64,000 nt of DNA, from the NCBI RefSeq assembly GCF_000196175.1, contig NC_005363.1, positions 2,418,001 through 2,482,000 of the forward strand, read 5' to 3'. This document shows, piece after piece, positions 1 through 6,717 of the stretch (within the stretch, counting starts at the first letter, position 1; each line of letters opens with the position of its first letter). A program made the translations under genes and the position numbers. Under the pieces are notes generated by a model that made no database searches, was not told where the DNA came from, and saw only the letters and a list, made by a program, of their open reading frames with translations. Source of the stretch: Bdellovibrio bacteriovorus HD100 (lineage in GTDB: Bacteria; Bdellovibrionota; Bdellovibrionia; Bdellovibrionales; Bdellovibrionaceae).

Positions 1-155
1 TCGACTTCTTCACACCGATCTTCGTGATGGCTCGTACCACCGGCTGGTCTGCACACATCATGGAGCAAACTGCTGACAACCGCATCATCCGTCCTCTTTC
101 TGAGTACGTGGGTGCCGAACAGCGCAAAGTGACTCCAATCAGCGAGCGCAAATAG
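1..155 (+). CDS. gltA: Citrate synthase, C-terminal end (partial)
   Basis: The last 50 codons of a gene entering from the left edge. The peptide contains FFTPIFVMARTTGWSAHI followed by EQTADNRIIRP and ends in SERK. This is the typical C-terminus of bacterial type citrate synthase, including the conserved Arg and the GW-AH-E segment near the active site. The enzyme condenses acetyl-CoA with oxaloacetate in the TCA cycle, in the cytoplasm. An intrinsic terminator follows directly. The start lies outside the window, so length and upstream regulation cannot be judged. Confidence 0.88.
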   Translation, partial: DFFTPIFVMARTTGWSAHIMEQTADNRIIRPLSEYVGAEQRKVTPISERK

Positions 156-177
156 TTTTTAACCAAAAGTTAAAACG

Positions 178-207
178 AAAAAAGGGAGCCTCTGGCTCCC
201 TTTTTTT
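178..207. terminator. Intrinsic terminator, bidirectional
   Basis: GGGAGCC-tct-GGCTCCC stem (184-200) with an A-run before it and seven Ts after it. It lies between convergent genes and can serve the citrate synthase gene and the minus-strand gene ending at 206. Confidence 0.9.
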
Positions 208-778
208 AGTTCAGGGCGATCATTTTGGAATCGTAGCGCATTCTTTCTTCGTTATAGTCCGCCAGCGTTCGCTCGGCTTGCGCGGCAAAGGCCGGATCTT
301 CACTGGAATGTTCCAGCGTTGTGCGAGTCGTATTCACTGAAAGCACATAATCACTTTTTCTGATCAAGTTCTGGAAATCAAATTCATACAGCTTCTTGAA
401 CTGCCCGTGACTGGAGCGACGAAGCTTCATCAGCTCGGTCATGGCCTGCAGATGGCCCAGGACACGCTGCGAGTACTCGTCCTTCACCGCATCGAAATCA
501 ATATTTTTCTGCCAGCGCTGAAACGCGCCCATCGAGGAAATCTCCAGATAGCGGCCGATTTGCAGATCCAGGCCTTCAGCAGATGTTTTGGCTTTGTTCA
601 AACCCAGCAGCAGCTTTTGTTTGGATGCCAATCCATGTACAGCGGCGCCCTTTGTCGGCTGTCTCACCGTGAGACTTTTGCGCTGAAGTGAAGCTAATGA
701 CAGTTCGCCCGCCAGAAGGGTCAGCCCCACAAAGAAAATCGCCAGAGTTCTGCTGTAAAGTTTCATTTTATTCGTCAT
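206..778 (-). CDS. Exported helical protein of unknown function
   Basis: 190 residues. It starts with a basic n-region (MTNKMKLYSR) and a hydrophobic stretch, a likely signal peptide or N-terminal anchor (about residues 9-30). The remainder is rich in charged helical sequence and has no motif that I recognise. ATG at 766 (MKLYSR) is an alternative start. It is divergent from the PhoD-like gene at 889. A GTCTCA-N3-TGAGAC dyad lies inside its coding sequence (661-675) and a near-match lies upstream (809-823). The periplasmic location is inferred and no function is proposed. Confidence 0.6.
   Translation of the reverse strand: MTNKMKLYSRTLAIFFVGLTLLAGELSLASLQRKSLTVRQPTKGAAVHGLASKQKLLLGLNKAKTSAEGLDLQIGRYLEISSMGAFQRWQKNIDFDAVKDEYSQRVLGHLQAMTELMKLRRSSHGQFKKLYEFDFQNLIRKSDYVLSVNTTRTTLEHSSEDPAFAAQAERTLADYNEERMRYDSKMIALN
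661..675. promoter_or_regulatory. Dyad GTCTCA-CCG-TGAGAC
   Basis: Perfect 6+6 inverted repeat with a 3-nt centre. It lies about 105 nt inside the 5' end of the 206-778 gene. The same dyad recurs at 17057 and 38623 and, with one mismatch, at 809 and 13581. It is a candidate protein-binding site; its role is unknown. Confidence 0.45.
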
Positions 779-808
779 GCCTAAGAATCAATACAAGGCT
801 CGTGCCGT

Positions 809-823
809 GTCTGAATTTGAGAC
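809..823. promoter_or_regulatory. Dyad GTCTGA-ATT-TGAGAC
   Basis: One-mismatch member of the GTCTCA-N3-TGAGAC family. It lies in the 110-bp divergent gap between the exported helical protein and the PhoD-like lipoprotein, where an operator would be expected. Confidence 0.5.
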
Positions 824-888
824 AAAAGATGGTTGCCAAAAACCCCGGGGTTTTATGAAATACCCCTGAACTGTTTCAAGGAGACTGA

Positions 889-1956
889 ATGAAGCGAATG
901 ATTCTGCTGGCGCTGGCTCTTTCTGCCTGCACTCACAAGACCCCGGACAAAGCCACCCATGTTCAGCATCTGGCCACCACCTACGTGTCCACCCTGCCGT
1001 CTCGGGGCATCGACTATTCTGCGAAAATAGAACGTGTGGCCTTTGGCTCCTGCGCCAATCAGGACGAACCCCAACCGATCTGGAACACCATCGCGGCCAC
1101 CCACCCGGATCTGTTCCTGTTCACCGGAGACAACATCTATGGCAGCTGGTCCGGTCAGCAACCCCTCGCCGAACAATATCGCAAGCTGGATCTGTTTCCC
1201 GAATATCGTGCCGTTCGCGAAAAGGTTCCTTTCATGGCCACCTGGGATGATCATGACTTTGGACAGCGTGACGGCGGCCAGGAATGGGCCGGCAAAGATG
1301 CCGCCCGTCGTGATTTTATGAACTATTGGACCTACACCCGCAACAGCATGCCGCTGGAGCAAGGGGGCGTTTATCACAGCAAAATCATCGGACCGAAAAA
1401 ACAAATGGTTCAGGTGATTATGCTCGACACTCGTTATTACCGCAGCCCCTTAAAAGAACGCCCGGGCTTTGAAGGCAAAGCGATGAACTATATCCCTCAG
1501 GATGAAGGCACCATACTGGGCGACCCGCAATGGGAGTGGTTTGAAGCCCAACTGAAACGGCCGGCCGATGTGCGCTTCATCGTCAGCAGCATTCAGCTGA
1601 TTGCCGATGACCCGCAATTTGAAAAATGGGGGAACTTCCCGAAAGAACGTCAAAGATTCTTTGATCTGATAAAATCCACCCGCGCCAAGAATGTGATCGT
1701 CATCAGCGGCGACCGTCATATCGCCTCCATCGCCAAAACAGATCTGAAGGGTTATGGCCCGCTTTACGATATCACTGCCAGCTCTCTGAATCGTCCGAAT
1801 AAATACCCGGACGCCGACAGTCACTATGTAGGCTTGACCTACAATCAGGAAAACTTCGGCCTGGCAGAAATTGACTGGAAAAAGAAAACCGTAACCATGC
1901 AGATTCGCAGCATGGAAAATAAAATTGTAAACTCAGTCGAAATCAAACTGAAGTAA
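889..1956 (+). CDS. PhoD-like alkaline phosphatase lipoprotein
   Basis: 355 residues. The N-terminus (MKRMILLALALSAC) is a lipoprotein signal with lipobox Cys14. Metal-ligand motifs of the PhoD/metallophosphatase family appear in order: FGSCANQ (about 52-58), FTGDNIYG with Asp81 and Asn82, WDDHDFG with Asp120, Asp121 and His122, MLDTRYYR (Asp180), and SGDRH with Asp275 and His277. Family members hydrolyse phosphate mono- or diesters, so a role in scavenging phosphate from prey or medium fits; the substrate is inferred. The SD AAGGAGA sits just upstream of the ATG. It converges with the minus-strand gene that ends at 1957 with no gap. Confidence 0.87.
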   Translation: MKRMILLALALSACTHKTPDKATHVQHLATTYVSTLPSRGIDYSAKIERVAFGSCANQDEPQPIWNTIAATHPDLFLFTGDNIYGSWSGQQPLAEQYRKLDLFPEYRAVREKVPFMATWDDHDFGQRDGGQEWAGKDAARRDFMNYWTYTRNSMPLEQGGVYHSKIIGPKKQMVQVIMLDTRYYRSPLKERPGFEGKAMNYIPQDEGTILGDPQWEWFEAQLKRPADVRFIVSSIQLIADDPQFEKWGNFPKERQRFFDLIKSTRAKNVIVISGDRHIASIAKTDLKGYGPLYDITASSLNRPNKYPDADSHYVGLTYNQENFGLAEIDWKKKTVTMQIRSMENKIVNSVEIKLK

Positions 1957-2541
1957 CTACTTGTCCGAAACACTCCAGTCAGGTCTGACGGCGGATTCCT
2001 GCGAAGGGCCGCCGTTAAACAAAGTGCGCGCCCATAAAACGATCTCGTCCACCGCTGAATCCAGATGGGTTTCATCCACCACCTGAGTCGGAATATCCAG
2101 CTGGTCCAACGCCAGATTGCGACTGTCATCCATGGCACTTTCCACAATCACAAGGCCTTTAAGACTGCAACCCTCCCGGCAGACCTGCGCCAGATATTCG
2201 GCCCCGACACTGACCCCCACACCGAAGATGCGCTCTTTATCGACGCTGGCGTGATTCTCCAGAAAGTCCAAAGCCGCGCGGATGTCCTGAAGGCGCTTGC
2301 TGGGGGACTCCCAGGGCTGTGGTGCCAGTTCGTCTTCACTAAAATAACTATGATCCATGATCAGGGTGATAAATCCCTCGGCACTGACCTCCCGGGCCAG
2401 TCTTTCGGTCACCTGAGCCGTGGCCCCCGTCATCGAACCTTCAAAAAGACAGGCCGCAAAAATTTCAGAAGATTCTTCGGGTAAAAAAAGAGTCCCCTCC
2501 AGCATGCGACCTTGAGACGTAAAATCGACAGTGAGCTTCAT
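1957..2541 (-). CDS. Alpha/beta hydrolase (dienelactone-hydrolase-like)
   Basis: 194 residues from the ATG at 2541, chosen because GGGAGG lies 6 nt upstream; the open frame extends 17 codons further with no SD. It contains the nucleophile elbow GVSVG in the context FGVGVSVGAEY, an early strand/oxyanion segment (FAACLFEGSMTG), and a candidate Asp/His pair late in the chain (VVDETHLDS). The fold is that of small cytoplasmic serine hydrolases; there is no signal peptide. The substrate cannot be read from the sequence. It is followed on the same strand by the haemoglobin gene upstream at 2645-3031, so the two may be co-transcribed. Confidence 0.75.
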   Translation of the reverse strand: MKLTVDFTSQGRMLEGTLFLPEESSEIFAACLFEGSMTGATAQVTERLAREVSAEGFITLIMDHSYFSEDELAPQPWESPSKRLQDIRAALDFLENHASVDKERIFGVGVSVGAEYLAQVCREGCSLKGLVIVESAMDDSRNLALDQLDIPTQVVDETHLDSAVDEIVLWARTLFNGGPSQESAVRPDWSVSDK

Positions 2542-2644
2542 CGCGAACCTCCCGCTGTCTATAAAAGTAAAACGAGCTTGCAGAAGGCACACAGGTATTC
2601 AGACTAAAATGTCGCAAAACAGCAGACAGCCCCGACGGAGGTCT

Positions 2645-3031
2645 TTACTCCAGACTGAGCAATTGCAGATTGATCATAAAATTGCGTGCAATACGATAGG
2701 CGCGCTCTTTGGCTTCATTCGCCTTAAGACCCACGAAATGTTCATCGACGGTCTCAACAAAAAGTCGCAGCCACTGTTCAAAGTGCCCGCGTTCCAAATT
2801 CAATTTTGTATGCGGCGGAAAAGGCCGCCCACGATAAGAGTCTTCACCCAACAGTAAATCCGACCAAAAATTGTAAAGCTTGGGCAAATGTTCTTCCCAA
2901 TCCACTTTCGCCACATCCGTAAAAATCGGGCCGATATAACCATCGGCGCGAACTTTCGCATAAAAGCTGTCCACAAGAACCATGACGTCCTCGCGGCTTT
3001 CCAGGGGCTTTCTTGAAGTGGGTGTCGTCAT
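2645..3031 (-). CDS. Truncated haemoglobin, group III-like
   Basis: 128 residues, the usual size of a 2-on-2 globin. The segment SFYAKVRAD carries the B10 Tyr. FPPHTKLNLERGHFEQWLRLF includes the distal region and the proximal His in RGHFEQWL, a pattern typical of group III truncated globins. Such proteins bind O2 or NO and may detoxify nitric oxide. The adjacent OxyR/AhpC/AhpF locus suggests a stress context, but that link is inference. Confidence 0.85.
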   Translation of the reverse strand: MTTPTSRKPLESREDVMVLVDSFYAKVRADGYIGPIFTDVAKVDWEEHLPKLYNFWSDLLLGEDSYRGRPFPPHTKLNLERGHFEQWLRLFVETVDEHFVGLKANEAKERAYRIARNFMINLQLLSLE

Positions 3032-3130
3032 AAAATCCTATTCTTTACAGTGAAACCTATCACAGGTTTCGGCAAATCACAGTCGCAAACTCGGTGGTGA
3101 ATCCCAAATACACCAAGGGGTTGGACGCTT

Positions 3131-4090
3131 TTAAGCAATCGGCAAAACATCCAGATCCTTTGGACGAATCTTGCGCAGTTCTTCCGGGATCGATTTCAGA
3201 ATGGCTTCACCCAAAGCTTCAATCAGTTCATTCTTGTAGTGCTCGCGACGATACACCAGTCCGATTTCGCGGGCCGGAATCGGCCTTTCAAAAGGAACCA
3301 AATGACTGCGTGCACCCACTTGTTCTGTCGCCAGATGCGGCAGCAGGGTGTAGCCACCGTACAAATCCACCAGGTTTTTCAGGGTTTCAAGGCTGCCGCT
3401 TTCAAATTTGTACCGACGCCCCTGCCCTTTGCCTTTTTTCACCGAGCAGATATCCAGCACTTGATTGCGCAGGCAATGGCCTTCCTCCAGCAACCAGATG
3501 TCCTCCATGCCCAGACTCTGGTATTTGATTTTCTTCATGTGGGCGTACTCGTGATTCTTTTCACACAGCACATAGAACGGCTCATAGTACAGAGGGAACT
3601 CAAACATTTTCGGCATCAGTGTGGGCGTCGCCAAAACGCCGACATCAATATCATCGCCGTTCAGGGCTTCCAAAATCTGGTCGGTCTGCATTTCTTTGAT
3701 ATTCAGATCCACACCTGGGAACATCTCTTCCACCACCGGCAAAAGTCGAGGCAATAAATAGGGAGCCACCGTCGGAATGACACCAATAGACAAGACTCCT
3801 TGTTTGGCACCTTTCTGCTCATGCTGAATAATACTCTCAATTTTCCTGGACTCAAAAAGGACCGTCTGAATTTGGGATATCAGTTTTTTACCCATATGTG
3901 TCAGCAAAATGGGTTTTTTGGAGCGGTCAAAGATCACCACTCCCAAATCCTCTTCCAGCTTCTGTATTTGCATGCTGAGCGTGGGTTGGGTCACGTGGCA
4001 GGCCTCAGCCGCCTTGGCAAAATGACCGTACTTATGGACAGCCATAACGTATTCCAGCTGCGTCAAAGAAAAGTTCACTTTTGGGCTCAT
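3131..4090 (-). CDS. oxyR: OxyR, LysR-type hydrogen-peroxide sensor
   Basis: 319 residues. The N-terminal LysR winged HTH spans about residues 6-65 (FAKAAEACHVTQPTLSMQIQKLE). The effector domain holds GHCLRNQVLDIC, with Cys206 and Cys215 separated by eight residues. This matches the redox pair Cys199/Cys208 of E. coli OxyR, including the preceding His. It is therefore predicted to sense H2O2 through a reversible disulfide. It is divergent from ahpC across a 197-bp gap that contains an OxyR-box-like sequence, the classical arrangement for activation of ahpC and autoregulation. Confidence 0.92.
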   Translation of the reverse strand: MSPKVNFSLTQLEYVMAVHKYGHFAKAAEACHVTQPTLSMQIQKLEEDLGVVIFDRSKKPILLTHMGKKLISQIQTVLFESRKIESIIQHEQKGAKQGVLSIGVIPTVAPYLLPRLLPVVEEMFPGVDLNIKEMQTDQILEALNGDDIDVGVLATPTLMPKMFEFPLYYEPFYVLCEKNHEYAHMKKIKYQSLGMEDIWLLEEGHCLRNQVLDICSVKKGKGQGRRYKFESGSLETLKNLVDLYGGYTLLPHLATEQVGARSHLVPFERPIPAREIGLVYRREHYKNELIEALGEAILKSIPEELRKIRPKDLDVLPIA

Positions 4091-4119
4091 AAGGGCTCCT
4101 CAGGCCCTATTATGCCGCA

Positions 4120-4157
4120 ATAGACAAAATCTATCAATGCATATTTATAATCGATTT
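4120..4157. promoter_or_regulatory. Candidate OxyR-binding region
   Basis: ATAG-ACAAAAT-CTAT at 4120-4134 matches the OxyR half-operator ATAGxTnnnAxCTAT at all but one fixed position. A weaker AT-rich second half follows about 7 nt later (to 4157). It lies between the divergent oxyR and ahpC starts, just upstream of oxyR. Confidence 0.6.
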
Positions 4158-4287
4158 CCTTAAAAAGGGTTGATCCCGTACTCTCAAAGACGAAAGATGT
4201 CCACTAACAATTAAACCTGCTGGTGGACCTGAATTTTTATTTAGGCCCTAAGGCCACAACCTAACCACTTTATTCGAAGGAGAATAA

Positions 4288-4854
4288 ATGCAAACTATCA
4301 TCAACACGAAAGTGCCAGATTTCAAAGTTCAAGCTTTCCATCACGGTGATTTCAAAACTGTGACTCAGAACGACCTGAAAGGTAAATGGTCCATCTTCTT
4401 CTTCTACCCTGCGGATTTCACATTCGTATGCCCTACTGAATTGGGTGACATGGCTGACAAATACGCTGAGTTCCAAAAAATCGGCGTGGAAGTTTACGGT
4501 GTTTCCACTGACACTCACTTCACTCACAAAGCATGGCATGATGCTTCTGAGACGATCAAAAAGATCAAATACCCAATGTTGGCAGACCCTACCTTCCAAT
4601 TGACTCGCGCATTCGGCGTGCACATTGAAGAAGAAGGTTTGGCTTACCGTGGTACTTTCCTGGTGAACCCAGAAGGTAAAATCGTTTTGGCTGAAGTTCA
4701 GGACAACGGTATCGGCCGTAACGCTGATGAATTGTTCCGTAAAACTCAGGCAGCTCAATACATCGCTGCAAACCCAGGCGAAGTTTGCCCTGCGAAATGG
4801 ACTCCAGGCAAATCCACTCTGAAACCAGGTCTTGATCTGGTTGGTAAAATCTAA
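4288..4854 (+). CDS. ahpC: Alkyl hydroperoxide reductase subunit C (2-Cys peroxiredoxin)
   Basis: 188 residues, close in length to E. coli AhpC. The peroxidatic cysteine is in FTFVCPTEL (about residue 47) and the resolving cysteine in GEVCPAKW near the C-terminus. It reduces H2O2, organic hydroperoxides and peroxynitrite in the cytoplasm and is recycled by AhpF, encoded downstream. A strong SD (GAAGGAGAATAA) precedes the ATG. The codon choice is more biased than in neighbouring genes, which fits high expression. It is likely activated by the divergent OxyR. Confidence 0.96.
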   Translation: MQTIINTKVPDFKVQAFHHGDFKTVTQNDLKGKWSIFFFYPADFTFVCPTELGDMADKYAEFQKIGVEVYGVSTDTHFTHKAWHDASETIKKIKYPMLADPTFQLTRAFGVHIEEEGLAYRGTFLVNPEGKIVLAEVQDNGIGRNADELFRKTQAAQYIAANPGEVCPAKWTPGKSTLKPGLDLVGKI

Positions 4855-4877
4855 TTTAGATTTTAATTAATGTGCGA

Positions 4878-4898
4878 GTCCCCGCCTATGGCGGGGAC
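4878..4898. promoter_or_regulatory. Perfect GC-rich stem-loop downstream of ahpC
   Basis: GTCCCCGCC-TAT-GGCGGGGAC: a 9-bp perfect stem with a 3-nt loop, 24 nt after the ahpC stop. There is no T-run, so it is more likely an mRNA-stabilising or processing structure, or an attenuator limiting ahpF, than a full terminator. Confidence 0.55.
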
Positions 4899-4918
4899 AA
4901 GCCAATAACCGCGAAACA

Positions 4919-5020
4919 GAAATTAGCTGAAAGCTGCAAATGCAAAGCGCGGGAGAAGGAAGCCGTACTCCTGTACGGCGACGCCGACCAACGCAGCAGT
5001 TGCACCTTTCAGGTAATTTC
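4919..5020. repeat. 102-nt foldable element with 21-bp terminal inverted repeats
   Basis: The left arm (4919-4939, starting GAAATTA) and right arm (5000-5020, ending TAATTTC) are reverse complements with two mismatches in 21. Inside is a second hairpin, GCCGTAC-TCCT-GTACGGC (4962-4979). The element fills the ahpC-ahpF gap and ends 20 nt before the ahpF start. The architecture resembles a short non-coding palindromic repeat (REP- or MITE-like). It occurs once in this window, so multicopy status is untested. Confidence 0.6.
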
Positions 5021-5040
5021 CCCCCCCGAACGGAGGTCAC

Positions 5041-6606
5041 ATGTTAGACTCTTCTCTTCTTGAACAACTAAGATCAGTCTTCGGCTCTTTGGAAAACACT
5101 GTTGAGCTTGTCTATGAAAACAGCTCTCACGAAGATCAAAAAGATCTTTTGGACATGCTTCAAAGTGTTGCCAGCACCTCGGACAAAATCACACTGACAC
5201 AAAATACCTCCGGCACTTCTCCGATGCCTCAGTTCCGTATTGACTATAAAGGCAAGCACACGGGCATCGTGTTCAAAGGTATTCCCGGCGGTCACGAATT
5301 CACTTCGTTGATTCTGGCGATCCTGAACACCGATGGCAAAGGCAAGCTTTTGGACAGCGTGATCGCGGACCGCGTTCGTCGTCTGAACAAAAACATCACC
5401 ATTCAGTCTTACATCTCTTTGACTTGTGAAAACTGTCCTGAAGTGGTGCAGGCTCTGAATCAGATTGCTTTGATTCACGGAAGCCTTCGCCATGAAATCA
5501 TCGATGGCGGCTATGTTCAGGACGACATCAAAACTTTGGGTATTCAAGGTGTTCCAAGTCTGGTGGCGAACGCAAAAATGTTCCATTCCGGCCGCATCCA
5601 GCTTTTGGATCTGGTCAGCAAACTGGAATCCACATTTGGTGTCGACGCGAATGCAGCACCATCCGAACCTGTGAACAAAAACCTGGGTCACTTTGACGTC
5701 CTTGTGATCGGCGGCGGCCCGGCAGGGGCTTCCGCTGCGATCTACACGGTTCGTAAAGGTCTTTCCACGGCCATGATCACTGAAAAAATCGGCGGTCAGG
5801 TGCAGGAAACCAAAGGCATCGAAAACCTGATTGGTGTGACTTACACCGAAGGCCCTCAACTGGCAGCCCAGTTGAATCAGCACATTGCCAGCTATCCGGT
5901 GAAGGTTCTTGAAAACCGTCGCGTGAAAAAGATCCACACGGAAAGCAAAGTCAAAGCCATCGAACTGGAAAGTGGCGAACACCTGACCGCCGACGCGATC
6001 ATCGTCACTACGGGGGCGAAATGGCGCGAATTGGGCGTGGAAGGTGAGAAAGAATATCTGGGCCGTGGCGTGGCTTACTGCCCACACTGTGATGGTCCAT
6101 TCTATAAAGGCAAAAAGGTCGCTGTGATTGGCGGAGGAAACTCGGGCGTGGAAGCGGCAATCGATCTGGCCGGCATTGTTCGCGAAGTCGTGGTATTTGA
6201 ATACAACGATCAGCTGAAAGCCGACAAGATTCTGGTGGATAAACTAAAATCCCTGCCCAACGTGTCCATCGTGACCAGCGCCAAAACTGAAAAAGTCATC
6301 GGTGACGGCAACAAGGTTCAGCAGATCCAGTATTTGGATCGTTCCCTCAATAAAGAGGAAAAAATGGACCTGGATGGCATCTTTGTGCAGATCGGCCTTG
6401 TGCCGAACAGCCAGTTCCTGAAAGAAACCGTGGAGCTGACCAAGTTCGGCGAAATCATCGTCGATGAAAAAGGTCGCACTTCAGCCAAGGGCATCTACGC
6501 AGCTGGCGACGTCACCACGACGCCGTACAAACAGATCGTGATCGCCATGGGTGAAGGCGCCAAAGCCGCCCTGGCCGCCTTTGAAGACCGTATGTACCAT
6601 TCTTAA
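5041..6606 (+). CDS. ahpF: Alkyl hydroperoxide reductase subunit F
   Basis: 521 residues, the full family length. An N-terminal double-thioredoxin-fold domain carries the relay disulfide in TCENCPEV (Cys129/Cys132). The thioredoxin-reductase-like part has the FAD GxGxxG-type motif (LVIGGGPAGAS), the redox motif AYCPHCDGP (about 345-348) and an NAD(P)H site (AVIGGGNSGVEAA). It passes electrons from NADH to AhpC. The SD CGGAGGT lies 4 nt before the ATG. It follows ahpC by 186 bp and probably shares its OxyR-driven transcript. A terminator follows at 6611. Confidence 0.95.
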   Translation: MLDSSLLEQLRSVFGSLENTVELVYENSSHEDQKDLLDMLQSVASTSDKITLTQNTSGTSPMPQFRIDYKGKHTGIVFKGIPGGHEFTSLILAILNTDGKGKLLDSVIADRVRRLNKNITIQSYISLTCENCPEVVQALNQIALIHGSLRHEIIDGGYVQDDIKTLGIQGVPSLVANAKMFHSGRIQLLDLVSKLESTFGVDANAAPSEPVNKNLGHFDVLVIGGGPAGASAAIYTVRKGLSTAMITEKIGGQVQETKGIENLIGVTYTEGPQLAAQLNQHIASYPVKVLENRRVKKIHTESKVKAIELESGEHLTADAIIVTTGAKWRELGVEGEKEYLGRGVAYCPHCDGPFYKGKKVAVIGGGNSGVEAAIDLAGIVREVVVFEYNDQLKADKILVDKLKSLPNVSIVTSAKTEKVIGDGNKVQQIQYLDRSLNKEEKMDLDGIFVQIGLVPNSQFLKETVELTKFGEIIVDEKGRTSAKGIYAAGDVTTTPYKQIVIAMGEGAKAALAAFEDRMYHS

Positions 6607-6610
6607 TCCA

Positions 6611-6638
6611 TGGGCCCCACCCTCCTGGGGCCCATTTT
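6611..6638 (+). terminator. Intrinsic terminator of ahpF
   Basis: TGGGCCCCA-N6-TGGGGCCCA perfect 9-bp stem (6611-6634) followed by TTTT, five nucleotides after the ahpF stop. Confidence 0.85.
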
Positions 6639-6663
6639 CTATTGCGCGTAATCGCGCTCTTTC

Positions 6664-6694
6664 TTGACTCCCCCGGCTGCTGTCCTAGGATAAT
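6664..6694 (+). promoter_or_regulatory. Candidate sigma70-type promoter of the S9 peptidase gene
   Basis: The -35-like TTGACT (6664-6669) is followed by overlapping -10 candidates TAGGAT (6686-6691, 16-nt spacer) and GATAAT (6689-6694, 19-nt spacer). An SD (AGGAG) and the ATG at 6718 follow. Confidence 0.45.
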
Positions 6695-6717
6695 CCTGCA
6701 AAACAGGAGTCCATTTA

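Noticed and set aside
4872-5063. 63-codon open frame between ahpC and ahpF
   Set aside because: It coincides with the inverted-repeat element, has no SD and runs into the ahpF start.
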